DNA from: Telopea speciosissima
Lineage: Eukaryota; Streptophyta; Magnoliopsida; Proteales; Proteaceae
Reading direction: 5' to 3'
DNA length: 64,000 nt
Assembly: GCF_018873765.1 (NCBI RefSeq)
Contig: NC_057918.1
Span: 13,462,862 to 13,526,861 of the forward strand
In this document: positions 11,156-24,500 of the stretch, piece after piece
Layout: each line of letters starts with the position of its first letter
How positions within the stretch are numbered: position 1 is the first letter of the stretch
Made by a program: the position numbers and the translations under genes
Notes under the pieces: model-generated
Databases searched by the model: none
Told to the model about the DNA's origin: nothing
The model's input: only the letters and a program-made list of their open reading frames with translations

Positions 11156-12990
11156 TTGGGTAAATTACACATCATCCCTTGGTTTTCGAACGAAACTCAG
11201 ATCACCCCCTGGTTTTTGAAAAAACTCAATTACCCCCTCTACACTAACAATGTTAGTCTGCTGTTAGTTACTAGTATGAAAGGACTATTTTACCCTTGTA
11301 CTAAATCATTAGAATTAAATTTACAATACTACCCTTTCTTCATCTTCAACATTAGTCAAAGGTAGTTTAGGGATTTAAATTTATGGGTTTTTTTATAATT
11401 ATCACCCCAAAAACTTTGATATCTACTATTGCCCCCCTAAAAACTTTCAAACAACTATTATCCTCCCCTGTTGCATACTAATAACTAACTGGCCCCCACC
11501 ATTACATACCCGTAAGGGAGAGGGTTAGTCGTGAAAGTGTGTCATTGTCATGAATTTTTTAGGACCAAAATGCCCTTTTGGGGTGGTAATTATAAAAAAA
11601 AACCACACCCCATCACCGTCCCTTCTCCTCCTCCTCCTCCTCCTCCTTCTTATTCTCCTTCTTCTTCTTCCTCCTCTGCAACCCCAACCGCCCCAATCTC
11701 TCTCTAGCTCTCTTTCCAAGACCTCCTTCTCTATACCCAAAAAACGAAAGAGAGGTTTCTGCATTAATCCAGTGAGCAGCAACCGATTAGAGAAGAGATG
11801 ACTCCATGCCTGTTCTTACCTTGAACCTTCTCGTCCATTCACCGGAACAAAATTATAGCAATCCAAAACATAATCCAATCCACCGGAAATGCTTAAAAAG
11901 GTATCCAATACGAGGAACGGAGAAGCTCAAGAGAAAAAAAAATCACCAAACATACAATCGAAGAACAAAAGGTTTCCTCCTTTTTTTTAACCTCCCTTTC
12001 CAAACCAAAAATCACCTGACTACGGACACCACTGACGAGCCAGGAAATTTTTAAATGAAAAGAAAATGCAGAGAAATAAATTAGGGAAACGCAATTCAAG
12101 GAGAAGTAAAGAGTAAAGAATTGATCATACCTTAAAGCTAAAAGAGACAAGGAAAGTAACAGAGTGGATCTGGAGAGCAAAAGAAGTGGAATTTCAGGCT
12201 TGCATTGGAAGAAAAGCTCTCGGATACTCAACCATCAATGGAGCTGAGCAATTAAGGTATTTGTTTTCTTTCTATATTTTCCCTCGCTTTTCACTTTTCC
12301 TATTTAGTTCTCTCTTCAGTAGTCGTCTTCTTCAGTTGCACAGAGAGCAAGAAAGAGAAAATGAAGGGCAAGTGAGAAGATGGAAGCAGGGGAGAAGAGA
12401 GTGTAGGAGTGAACGAGGTGGAGATGGTGGGCGTTGGGTGGGTTAAAAACTATATGCGTTAGGTGTCACTTTAAAAGGTAAAGACGCTGGGAAAAGCAGA
12501 AGCCTCTCTTTCGTTTTTTGGGTATAGAGAAGGTGGTCTTGGAAAGAGAGCTAGAGAGAGATTGGGGCGGTTGGGGTTGCAGAGGAAGAAGAAGAAGGAG
12601 AAGAAGAAGGAGAAGGGATGGTGATGGGGTGGGGTTTTTTTTTTATAATTACCAACCCAAAAGGGTATTTTGGTCTTAAAAAATTTGTGACAATGGCACA
12701 CTCTCACGATTAACCCTCTCCATTACGGGTATGTAACGGTGGGGGCCAGTTAATTATTAGTATGCAACAGGGGAGGGTAATAATTATTTGAAAGTTTTTA
12801 GGGGATAATAGTAGATATCAAAGTTTTGGGATGATACTTATAAAAAATCCTAAATTTATTTGACTGTCTGACATCATCACTTAACAACATAAAACTAAAT
12901 AGAGACTAATTTGTCATGTTAGGATCTACACCAGGGGACGATATGAGTTTCGTTTAAAAACCAGAGGGTGATGTGTAATTTATCTTTTTT
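11156..12990. mobile_element. 1.8-kb long-terminal-inverted-repeat element (MULE/foldback-like)
   Basis: The first about 610 bp (11156-11765) and last about 510 bp (12485-12990) are inverted copies of each other. The outer ends read GGTAAATTACACATCA on the plus strand and the same on the minus strand near 12985. Inner landmarks recur in inverted order: CTTTGATATCTACTATT, GTTGCATACTAATAA, TTACATACCCGTAA, a CTCCTT/CTTCTT tract and CTATACCCAAAAAACGAAAG. The left arm has roughly 90 bp extra near 11220-11390. The core (11770-12480) has no recognised protein. No transposase was seen, so it would be non-autonomous. T-rich flanks hide any target-site duplication. Confidence 0.75.
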
Positions 12991-13294
12991 ATTTTATTTT
13001 ATAGAATTCCAATACTGATGTTAGCTCTTCCTATCTTGGACTCTGTTTAAATTTATGGAATCTAGCAAGTTAGAGCTTTCTTACAAAACATTTTGTTCAA
13101 TCTTTTCGGTCAATTCAATTATATAACGTTTTTCTTTCCCTTTGAAATTAGGTAGGAATTAGGTTTAAATGATTAGCATTATCATCCAAACATGATGATC
13201 CTTTTAAGCTTTGATTTAAAATATCATGGAAGACCTATTTAGCGGTAATTCAAAATTTTTTTATGAGAAAAAGAACGTTACCTGATCGCGTGTG

Positions 13295-13425
13295 ACACGC
13301 AGCTCCTACACCTAGACACAGACCGCATGAAATGAACATTGCACATCCATGGAAAGGCAGAAATCCTTGAGGGTGCAATGATCATTTCATGCGACCCTGT
13401 GTCTAGGCATAGGAGTGATGTACCA
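13295..13425. repeat. Short palindromic (hairpin) repeat
   Basis: The arms 13297-13342 and 13375-13422 are inverted copies sharing CCTAGACACAG and CGCATGAAATGA motifs, with a loop of about 32 bp. The CAGACACAGG/ATGAAAT words recur in dispersed copies near 28960, 43690 and 49780. It is upstream of the first GH79 gene. Confidence 0.6.
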
Positions 13426-13946
13426 CAAGCGATTTATATATTTGAAATTAAGAGAATATCAGGACCAGAATGACCACCATGCCCCATGTATGGCAGAAAT
13501 TCCATCTCTTTTGTGCCACTGCGCGTGTGCTTTCATTGGCTGACGCGTGACAGCGCCCCAAATTATTATAAGCTTTCTTTTTCCGACAATCAATAGGATG
13601 AACTGTCTGAGGAAAGAAGTATTCGGGGATGGGGGGTTTGGTGATACCGTGTATACCATTTAACGTATTGTTCAAGACAAAGCTTCTGCGAACTGCGATA
13701 GAAAACGATTCTTGCTTCCTATCAGCTTAGCTTAGCTTCACAGATTCAAATTTTTTTTTTTTCCTTAGGGGTTAAAAGCTTCACAGATTCACTTGCCTTT
13801 GTTTTAGCTTCGTTTGTACAGCTACATAAAGAGCCTCTCCTGTCTTATCTCGAGCCAATTCACTGAAGCGTAGGTGAAATCTTGGCTTTATTCTTGTCTA
13901 GATGTGAGTGCCGACAATGCCGACAAATATCTGACATGGTGGGTTT

Positions 13947-13958
13947 CTTTATATAGAG
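13947..13958 (+). promoter_or_regulatory. Possible TATA box of the plus-strand GH79 gene
   Basis: TTTATATAGA at 13948-13957 is followed by a purine-rich start region. The leader would be long, and an intron acceptor (TTGGGCAG ending 14821) just before the start codon suggests a 5'-UTR intron. This is inferred from motif and position only. Confidence 0.35.
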
Positions 13959-14860
13959 GAAGGAATGCATGGTTGCAGAGTAAAAGGAGCGCAAATAAAT
14001 AGAGGAAAAGAAATCTTTTCTTTATAGTCTTTCTGTGCAAAACTTCCGCCCGGAGAAGTCACTGCAGATTCAAGGTTTGAGTGAGCTCTACGGACGCCAT
14101 TACTGATGAATTACGGTCTATTGCCTCTGGTTTCAGTTGGGTTACTCATCTGAAATGTTTATTAGGCTTTTATTTTAGTGTCTTTGACTTTGGTTTGTTC
14201 TGGACTCCTAGTTTCATAGATCTGTAAAAGACCAAAAATGGAAACCAGAGCTTTTTTTGTTTTTATGGAACAAAGAATTTAGAGACAATCTATCGTCTCG
14301 ACTCGATTATTTAGAGTTCAATCTTGAAACCGGAGTTGTCATTCTTAGAATGGACTCAGTTTGCTTTTCTCCTCTGGTCTCACTTACTAGATCTGTTACC
14401 AGGTGGAGAAACGTGTCCAAGTTTTCTCTAAACCTCAAATTTTAGGACCCATTTCTTTGGTTAAAATGGGTTTCTTGTGTGTGTGCGTGCAGGAGATTCA
14501 TTGGAGTTATTATTGACATATGTAAATTATCTGTCTTTCATTGTTGCTATACTTAGATCCACTGCAAGAGCTGGAAAAAAAAAACTCTCTCTCTGTTTTC
14601 TTTTTTGGTTCAAACATGATTTCGATAACCTTTGTTTGTGGCTGAAAGCAACCTCGTTCTTTTACTCGATTTATGTGAATTTTTTGTTTTCAACAATGGC
14701 CATATTCTTTCAGAATTTAATTTTGTTCTTATCTAAATTCATAACATGTGATAGAAGGCAAACTTCATTTTTTTTTCATATATATAACTTTGAAAGATGT
14801 TTGATTTCCTTCTTTGGGCAGTTTAAATTGATGGAGTAGCATTGGTGCTGAAACCATTGT

Positions 14861-17800
14861 ATGCATCTCAGAATGGGTTTCCTTCTCTTTTTTCTCATGC
14901 TGTCCTCTGTCCATGGGGTTTTAGCTCAAGACCTTGCAGATACAACAATCGTAGTTAAGGGGACCACAAGAATTGCCGAGACCTACCACAATTTCATCTG
15001 TGCTACTGTGGATTGGTGGCCTCCAGAGAAGTGTAACTATCAACAATGCCCATGGGGCGAATCCTCTGTCCTGAATCTGGTGAGAATTAATCATGTTTTT
15101 ATTTTTTCAAAGATTCATGTGTTCTTACTTAATCAAAGCCAGCCATTTTAATTTTTGGGACTGAACAGAAATGAAACACTTGTTTTAATGCTCTTAGGAC
15201 TTGTCTCATCCTTTGCTTACCAAGGCTATCCAAGGTTTGTGATCTTGACCATTTGAGTTTGAGTCATCTAAAAGAATGGTCTTCACAACATACTAATACT
15301 CTGAGCACTTATCTTCTGATTCTGGCTCGTGGTGTATAGCTTTCAACCCACTCAGAATAAGAATTGGAGGAACTTTGCAAGACAAAGTTGTGTATGATGT
15401 TGGAAATTTGAATTCTTCATGCCTTCCATTTAAAAAGATGGCAGGTGTACTTTTTGGATTTTCCAAGGGCTGTTTACCTATGGCTAGGTGGGATGAGCTC
15501 AACCTCTTATTTAGTAAGACAGGGTAAGTTTTATTTTTTAATATTTGAAATTTAAGTTCTTCTATAAGCAACTCTATCCTTTTGTATGTAAGCTGCATGC
15601 TAACTCTAATGTTTATACACATTTGGAAATCTCAATTGTTTATGATGACTGTATGAAGTAATTATCTGTTTTATTAAATTAGCTTTTTGATTGGAAATGA
15701 TAATGCCATTTTATTGCTCCACACCCAACAGAAATTTTAAAAATATATTTGAATGTTTCGGATTGAGTTTTGATTGCTATAAAGTGTTCCAGTCTGTCTT
15801 CTCTCCAAATCAGGAACTTCCCCCATTTGCAAGTTCAGTGGCAGTAGTAGGCCTTACAAGAAGAAGCGTTGATCCATAGCTAAGGCTGCTGATCCAGTGA
15901 CAAATCCAATGGGTTGGAACCTTTTGATTTGATGAAATAGCTAGAGTTTTTGTAGTTATAAGTAAAACAAGATAAAAAATTAGAGGCTTTGCAGTGCGGA
16001 AAATTCCAATGGTGAAGTTTCCAAATAGGGTTGTAGGCTGTCTAACCCAAGGCCTACTCGGTCATTTCCTTTCCAGGAATCCCCGTTTATTGTTTCATGC
16101 AATCTTTCCCCACCCTCTCTGTTTTGGGTGTATTTTGCTTCTGCAAAATGATGTGTATTTTGATCTGAACAATGATGGTTTTATTTTTATATTTTGTAGT
16201 AAAAATCAGCATTAATTAATCAAATATATACGTTTACCAAAAATAAAAAATAATCAGATATGTAATCAGTATTCTTGGCCTTTCAGAGCTCTTCAAGATT
16301 TTTTTTTTTGTTTGAAAATTATTTGATATTAAAAAAGTTACTGAAAATTTCCCAAGATTTCATCTTTTTATTTTAAAGGAAATGGGGATAATCCTAAACT
16401 TCTGTGCAGCTAGAACCAACGGTCACTTGAACTAGTGGTTTAATTGGTTTGCTTTTGGAATCTTTGGTTGCAGAGCATTTGTGACATTTGGTCTCAATGC
16501 ACTATATGGGAGACACCAATCCGGAAATGGCGCTTGGGTAGGTGCTTGGGACCCTAGTAATGCTCGTGATTTTATCAAGTACACCATTTCCAAGAAATAC
16601 CCAATCGATTCATGGGAATTCGGTAATGCATTTTTTTTTATAAATAAACACTTTTCCATTTTCCTAATATCATGTTTCTCTTAACCCTAGCACATTCTTT
16701 TCCTCATTCAGGAAATGAGTTGAGTGGAAATGGGGTTGGTGCAAGTGTTGGTGCTCAACAATATGGGGAAGACTTAATCAACCTTGAGGCTCTCGTCAAT
16801 GAGTTGTATGGGAAGTCCCATCGAAAACCATTGATTGTAGCACCAGGAGGGTTCTATAATCAACAGTGGTATACCAAGTTTCTTCAAGTTTCGGGGTCGG
16901 CTGTGGTCAATGTTGTAACTCATCATATATACAATCTGGGTGCAGGTGGGTGAGGTAATATAAGTTTATTCTTATATTTATGTACAATCAATATAATAGC
17001 ATGAATGTTTTTATTTAAATAGCGTGGAAAAACAATTACAAATAAATATAAAAGATCTGCATTTAGGAAGAGCTCCTTTGTGTAGTCACAGATTTCATTA
17101 TCATGCAGAAGTGTTAATCATTTGCTAAAGTTTATCTTTACTTTTGATGGAATCGTTTTTCTAGAGATTTTGTATGCAGGATTTCACATAGGCAATGGTC
17201 TTCCCTTGGTCTTGATGCTGATGCGAATTACATTCTTTTTAGCTAAATAATTAATCTATACCCATACTACTTAAAGTAATACCAACTTGACTATGTTTTG
17301 ATTCACTTTTCCTTCTGTTAAATTATAAATTATGTCTGAGGTAATCACTATAGTATGAATAGGCAAAAGGTTTTTGCATGGCTACCAAGGAAGGACTTCC
17401 TATGTGGTTCTCTTAATTTATGCCACATGGAAGGATGATTGGCAACTCCAATCATTGGATAGATAAGGCATGCCTGGATTGCTTGTGTGTCAAATTTCAG
17501 ACCTAAATTCAATTCAGTATCCCTCCATGTATTGAACTTTCTCCTGCATTCTTAATCGTTTTTTCAAAATATTATTTTTCTAGTGGATATTTAATTCTTT
17601 ATTTTGTCACATGACCTCTGTTTGGGCTGAAACTTGACATGTGAGTCCAAGAACCTGGGTCTGAATATCATCTAGTTTTGTACTTTTTTAGTTTATAATC
17701 TATTAGGGTTTATTGTAACATATCCAAATTGATTTCTAATCTTGTAGAGTTAGGACTTATAAAACAACTGAAGATGTAACCCTGAAACTGCCTATTACAA

Positions 17801-20800
17801 ACCAGCATTTGATCGTCAATCCAATTGAATTATAGTAATTTGGTAAGGTTCTAATCTGATCAAATCAAGATCCAATCTGAAAAAGAGTCAGCCGAATAAT
17901 AATCAAGTCAAACCTGCCAATGCTCTGATCCGATCCAAATAAATTAGCATATAAATATGTAATATATATTTACCATTACATACATAATATTTTAAGTAGT
18001 TATGTTCTGAAAATTTTAAGATTATATAAGTTTATTTTCTAATTGGACTGAAAATACATTTTAATGTTTCCTTTCGTTCTCATCGTATATTGTATCCTAT
18101 AAAAATATGTTAAAATCATAACCATATATTAGATTCGGATTTTGATCAGCGTTTATTCCAATCAGATCTGACCATTGACAGCCCTAAGTTGTGGTTGGAG
18201 TTTGAGGGCAACTGGTTTGCTAATTTCATTGTATAATAGTGCTGAAATAAGATCCCGTAGTAAGTTACTGAAATTCTACCTTAATAATAATACTCCACCA
18301 AATCTCTGTCTAAAATAATATAGTTGTCAACTTTTTGTTCGTTGTGTTATTGTTTTATGGGAAAAACTGTCGCATGGTCTAGGACCTTAGGTGACTATGC
18401 ATGGGCACTGGATAAATTTTAACCTTTTGCATTAAATTTTAAGGAGGGAAAGAGATTTCGACCTCATTTGTCTCTCTCCCCCCCCCCCCCCCCCACCCCC
18501 AAATACCCAATTTTGATTCTAGCTCTCCGTCCTGGTTAACTCTGGATTCTTCCTCCTCTCTGCTACTCTGGATTCTTCCTTTTCGCTGCAATTCGGGCAG
18601 AGTTTCGTCTTGCACCTCGATGGCTACCAATATTTTCATCATGGTAACAATCTCATGATACCAGCTATCACCGGAAACTCTGGCAATTCTTGTACAATAT
18701 TTTTCAAAGTGGGTTCAGCCAGCTGCTGATTGTTCAGTGGGATTTTCAATGTGGGGTTCCACTGGCCATAGTTTTTTCATAATTTGAAATTCAAGTTTTA
18801 TAGTTTTTATAGCTTAAGGTTTAAATTTATGGTTTTGGGTTTAAGGTGTCACATTCTCTGACCTTTTAATGGAGTTTCATGGCATCTTGATGAAGCTTTC
18901 TGGCATTCTCATGGTGCTTTCTAGTGGTGTATGTACTTGGTCTGACCCATCAATGGTGATGGATTTCTGGTTTATTGATTGTGTCTTATTAACTGGTTTA
19001 AGCCTTGTATCAACTGTTTTTATTGTTCATTTGGTTCACAGCATAGACTTGCCTAAATGGATGGCAGTTGAGAACCCAAGGAAAGATCAATCATGTCAAT
19101 ATTTTAAAATGTGTAGTTTCTCTGTTATATAGTTTCCTCCATTACTTACTGTAGCTCGTATGTGATCACTCTCTTTTCAGGTAATGATCCCAAACTTGTT
19201 AATAAGATACTGGATCCCCATTATTTAAGTCAAACATCACAAACTTTTGGCAATCTTGAAAATACCATTAGAAAGCATGGTCCATGGGCTTCTGCCTGGG
19301 TTGGTGAAGCTGGTGGGGCCTACAACAGTGGTGGGCGTCTAGTGTCTGACACATTTATAAACAGCTTTTGGTAAGCTTGATTCTCTCATTTATTTTTGTT
19401 TTTTTTTTCTTGTTTGGTCAGTTTCTAATTTTTTCTTTTCAGAAGAAAATAAATTTTCTTTTAATTGTAGTTAACAGATTTACTCATGGAATTCAGGTAC
19501 TTAGATCAGCTTGGAAAGTCAGCAATGCACAATACCAAGGCATACTGTAGACAGACTTTGATTGGTGGGAACTATGGTCTCCTCAACACCACCACTTTTG
19601 TGCCAAACCCTGATTACTATAGGCAAGCACATTCACATTAGATTATTGCAGACGTATATCCTTGCTGAGACCCCAAAATCTAAAATTCTGCATATGTTTT
19701 TTCCCCCTATGTTTTGCATGACCTGTGAATAGTGCACTTCTATGGCATCGGCTTATGGGAAAAGGCGTCCTTGCTGTTGATGGTGAAACATCGCCATTTT
19801 TGCGTGTTTATGCCCACTGTTTGAAAGGAAGAGTAAGGCTCATAATTTGATCATTTTTCATTTTCCAAGATTGTTCAAAAATGGGAGAAAAGTCAACAAG
19901 AAACCTGAGTCACTTGGGGCTCGTTTGGTTAGAATGGGAGTGAAGAGAAGTAAAATTTGGATAAAATAAAATAAAAAGTTATGCAATCATTACTTAGAAA
20001 AATTGTGCAACTCAACAACATACCAAATATGGTAACAATTACTTCATTTTCATTCAACTGATCATTGAAAATTTAAGTGACGTCGTAAAATTTAGCTTCA
20101 TATTTAGGATGTTGATGAGGTAGTTATACAAATTATTCTTAATAATGATTGCAAAGATTTCATTTTTTTGGTTCTAATTTTACTTCACTACAAACAAAAC
20201 AGGGCCTTAGGCAACCACAGTTTGTTACATCCCAATTTGAGACCCTCTATGTAGGTGAACCATATATGAACACTTTTTTTTCAGTGCAACATATTTGAAT
20301 AGTTATCATCACACCTATTAGTACATAAAAGTTTGTGCTATAGAACATTGTAATGTTTACACTGATTAAAAAGTTCAATATATGAGTGTCATGAAGTGCT
20401 CGCAAACTTAGGTTTTCCATTGACCAGTTGGCAGCCCATGTCACATGGAATTCCATGAAGGGATCACAAACTTTAGGTTTTCTGCTGATCCTATAGTTTG
20501 CAACCCCAAGTCTATACGGAGTACCATGAAGGGATCACAAACTTTAGGTTTTCTGCTGATCCCATAGTTTGCAACCCCAAGTCTATACGGAGTACCATGA
20601 AGGGATCACAATGTTTATTATTCTGAGAATAAACATTGCTTACCTATCTTAGAAGTTTGTAACTATGTCATTTTTCTTGTTACAGGAAGGCATAATTCTC
20701 CTTGTGATCAATCTTAGCAACAATACCGAGTTTAGAATCACTGTTCAAAATAGTATGAACATCAACCTGAATGTAAGAGAGAAGACTATTCACTGGAACA

Positions 20801-21078
20801 ATTCATTCATGCATGGTCTTAAGAGAACGGTTTCGTGGGTTGGAAGAAAAGCATCAGATGAGGAAGAATTGAGAGAGGAGTATCATTTGACTCCAAAGGA
20901 TGGATATCTCCAGAGTCAGACTATGGTTTTAAATGGGACTCCATTGGAGCTTACCGAGGAAGGAGATATCCCAAATCTGGAACCTGTTCTTGTTAATGTG
21001 AAGTCTCCTATATCCTTGGATCCTTTATCCATTGCCTTCGTAGCCTTCCCCAACTTTGAGGCTCGAGCTTGTAGGTGA
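14861..21078 (+). CDS. GH79 heparanase-like / beta-glucuronidase, copy A
   Basis: Secreted family-79 glycoside hydrolase of the plant GUS/heparanase-like group, which removes glucuronic acid from cell-wall arabinogalactan-type glycans. Nine exons: 14861-15079, 15198-15234, 15340-15523, 16474-16622, 16712-16945, 19181-19370, 19497-19622, 19733-19832 and 20686-21078. They join in frame to 543 residues, typical for the family. An N-terminal hydrophobic signal peptide (about 1-23) is followed by FICATVDWWPPEKCNY. The acid/base is Glu199 in FGNELSG and the nucleophile is Glu317 in WVGEAGG, as known for GH79. The C-terminal domain ends FEARACR. Intron 7 starts with GC (TATAG then GCAAGC), a minor donor class. 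Start: first in-frame ATG before the signal sequence; MGFLL four codons later is also possible. It is tail-to-tail with copy B. Confidence 0.93.
17860..18190. repeat. Degenerate AT-rich dispersed repeat in GH79 intron 5
   Basis: It contains CTGATCCGATCCAAAT and ATTCGGATTTTGATCAGCG followed by GACAGCCCTAAG. This word type recurs near 25560-26115 and 63340-63620. The rest of the 2.2-kb intron 5 (16946-19180) shows no gene; a C-run lies at 18479-18494. Confidence 0.35.
20392..20612 (+). repeat. 71-bp tandem repeat in GH79 copy A intron 8
   Basis: Units starting ATGAAGGGATCACAAACTTT at 20455, 20526 and 20597 (partial) repeat with a 71-bp period. A diverged unit precedes them from about 20392. 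A short palindrome (ATGTTTATT...AATAAACAT, 20612-20637) follows. All is intronic, before the acceptor at 20685. Confidence 0.85.
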
Positions 21079-21582
21079 TGGAATTCAGCTACCACTTGCA
21101 GGTTCACAAGCAATTCTGCATCTCCATTTCAGCACACCCTCAGGTAAGGGAACTGGGCCAATATAGGCCTACTGTAATTAATATCAAATCCCCCTCCACT
21201 CCACCCCCCCCACCCAATAAATAAATTAATAAAAAGAAACAATAGAGACTGCAGATTCATGGTAATTGTATTAAGATGAATTATCTATACCCAGTAATTT
21301 CAGAAGGTAGTTCTGAGGAAGAAAATAATGTATCATATGATGATTCTTTCTTTTCCTTTATGCCATCTAATATTTTGATCTAACCATTAAGTACTACTTT
21401 TTCTTGTTTCTTATTTTTGAAAGTAATTTATATTCAAAAAAGGAGGTAAGTGAAAGAAATTTTAACATGTATTCATTAGCATTGACAGTTTATGGCTACT
21501 TCAGAGAAGAGTATTTCAACTTGTACATTAAAAAAAAAAGGAAATCTAAATGGCATAATTGGATGAGGGCACACCACATTGC
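21079..21582. other. Convergent 3' region between the two GH79 genes
   Basis: 504 bp between two stop codons facing each other. AATAAA-type polyadenylation signals lie near 21216-21235 for the plus gene. It must hold both 3' UTRs, so the transcripts probably come close to or overlap each other. No other gene is seen. Confidence 0.6.
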
Positions 21583-24500
21583 TCAACTCTGAACACACGC
21601 AGGAGCCTTGAAGTCCGGCAGAGTAGCGAAGACAATTGAATCAGCAACAATCTTGATAGGAGATGAAGCATCAACCTTAATAGGATTTAGTGGGGGAATA
21701 TCTAAGGATTCACTGAGCACCAAGGGAGACCCATTCAGTAGTAACACATCACTCTGGATATTACCATCTTTGGGGGTCAAATGGTATTCTTCTCTGTAAG
21801 AGTTTTCGACATTCTTGCTTTCAGAGTCAAGATTCAAGTTTATGTCATCAGCCACCGAGACAGTGAAGGTGGTGGAATTGGACATATTTATTAGAAGTAC
21901 AGCAATTCCCTGCAACAGTCACAAAAATAAACTCAGCTTTGATTTTAGACTTAATTTTAGTGGCAATATCAGTTAGCAATAAGAATTGTTTCCATTCTAA
22001 ACTTTCACTTTTAGAATTTTACATGAATCCATATTAAAAAAAGGACCAAGTTTTCCTTCGCCATGGTGATTGGATTCTCATTCACCGCGGGCTTCTGAAT
22101 GGGCGTGAGAGGATATGGGGCTATTTTGGGAACATAATAAAATTTTAAAGGAGTTTGTGAACCATAGGATGGTGGTTGAACCTTTACTTTGCGGTGAAGG
22201 AAAACTGTCCTCAAAAATTAGGAAAAGGTTGTCTAAGTACATTAGCATCTCTCTCTTTCTTTCTAACATGTTTGTCATTTTTTATTTTGTAAAATCATTT
22301 AAAAATATTACATAAAATTATGAGCTAATTAAAATTATGCAGACTGGTATTATATGATTGTGAAAGACATATTGGGAGAGGGATACGCACACCGTTGGTG
22401 CGCGGGAAACTAGCAGGCGACATTGATGGGGTGCAGGATGAGGTATTTTTGGAAGAGAGGAAGGGGAGTCATTTCAAAGGGGAAAAGAGAGATACAATGG
22501 GCACCAATTTACGGTACAACGGCAGTGTGTTTCCCTTGAAGATTTTACAAGGGAAGATTATACAGTTAAATTACGTTTTATGGTAAAATTTTAAAAAATT
22601 TAAAAGCAAATAGAAAAAAATATATTTTACGCCAAAACAAACAAACAAACGGATTATCAAAAAAAAAAAATTGGGATAAAAAATGAATAGTGAAGATGTC
22701 TTCATCTTCCGGGGTCTCGCAATTCGGGCCTGAGAGCTCGACACATGGAAGATGCTTCAATCCAACGGTGCGAGCTAGATTGACCCAGTTTTTTTTTTTT
22801 TTCTTTCTTCTTGAGCTAGGTACCGTTGGATATCGCATCTTCCACGTGTTGAGCTCTTAGGCCCGAACTGCAAGATTAAGACACTGTAGAGGATTTTTTC
22901 CGAGAAACAAAAGGGAAAACAAACAACATGAAGATGATTTACCTTTGTTCTTGAACAATGGGAGTATGCACGCAAGTATGGAGAGCCACTGTGAGTTGTT
23001 GAGAGAACCTTTGGTCCCATTAATCGGTGCCAAAGAAGAGCACTGTTAGGAAAAAATTATCAGAAGAAAAGGGGTTAATTACAAGGCATTTCCTTAATAA
23101 CCTATCTCTGATGATTAATTATATAAACCACATACCCATAATAGTCTGGATTGGGGATGAATGTTGTGGTATTAAGGAGACCATAGTTCCCACCGATCAA
23201 AGTCTGTCTGCAGAAAGTCTTGTGGTTGTAGGTCGATGTCATACCAAGCTGATCTAAATACCTGTTACAGAACAATTGCCATTAATTCTTTGATTCTTGA
23301 GAAGAAGAAGAAGAAGGAGAAGAAAACCAATCCTCACCAGAAGCCATCAACAAAGGTATGGGACACATATTTGCCCCCACTATTGAATGCTCCACCTGAC
23401 TCCCCAAGCCAAATAGATGCCCATGGACCAAAGCTCTGGACGGTATTCTTAATGTCTTTGTACATCTGAGCTACCCTATTAAGAAAATATGGGTCTTGGA
23501 TTTTGTAGATCAGATCTAAATCTTTACCTGTTACAACCCAATTGTGTGAGTATTTTATAAAGATGATATGACCATAAGAAAGAAAATTCTAAATGTAGGA
23601 AAGCTACCTGGACCAAGATTGTAGATATGGTGAGAAACCACATCAACCACATTAGGACCTGAAACTTGAAGAAAGGTTTTGAACCATGTTTCATTATAGA
23701 AGCCTCCTGGTCCCAATATCCTTGGTTTATTAGTTTTATTATTGTATAATTCATTGATAAGATTTCTGAGAGTGATCATGTCTCTTCCATATTGATCAGC
23801 ATCTACCCTTGCAGATACTCCATCTGCGGAAAGCTCGTTTCCTGTGAGGTAAGAAATGGAAGTTTTAGAAGGTATAGATAAAGAGTAGAGTAGTTTGGAC
23901 TTTGGACATTCTCTATCTGCAAATTTTTAAGTAAGAAAAAATGATCAACAAATTAATTACCTAACTCCCATGAATCAACATTGTATCCCTTAAAGATGGT
24001 ATACTGTATCAAATCGCGAGCATTCTGTGGGTTCCAGTTGTCTCCATAGAGACCATCATCACTTAGCTTTCTTCTCCCAAATAGTGCATTCAACCCAAAA
24101 GTTACTATGGCTCTGTGTCAATGAAGAATCATGTTGTTTTATGGTTTTCTCAAGTTGCATTCTGCAAAAAAAAACAGAAGAAGATTTGGAATGTTTACCC
24201 TGTTTGTGTGAAAAGATTATTGATCTGATCCCATCTCTCCATTGTGAGGCAACCTTGGGAGAATCCAAACAATCCATTTGTGTCGTTCGTGATTTGGGGG
24301 CAATTTTTAATGTTGTTTCCCACCTTGTACAAGATCTGATCTTGCATTGATCCTCCAATTCGGATCCTCAAAGGATTGAAAGCTGAAAATTTCAATGTCA
24401 ATCACCTCTAATCAAAGCTTATCAAAAAGGGTAACTACTATACCAATATCTTCTGTAAAATCAAACTTTTTTTTCAAGTTAAAACTATGAACACAGTTAA

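Noticed and set aside
11550-11801. 83-codon Leu-rich and reverse Arg-rich frames
   Set aside because: Produced by the CTC/CTT tract in a terminal inverted repeat; no domain.
20392-20612. Regular repeats as a CRISPR-like array
   Set aside because: Direct tandem 71-bp units without distinct spacers, inside a plant intron.
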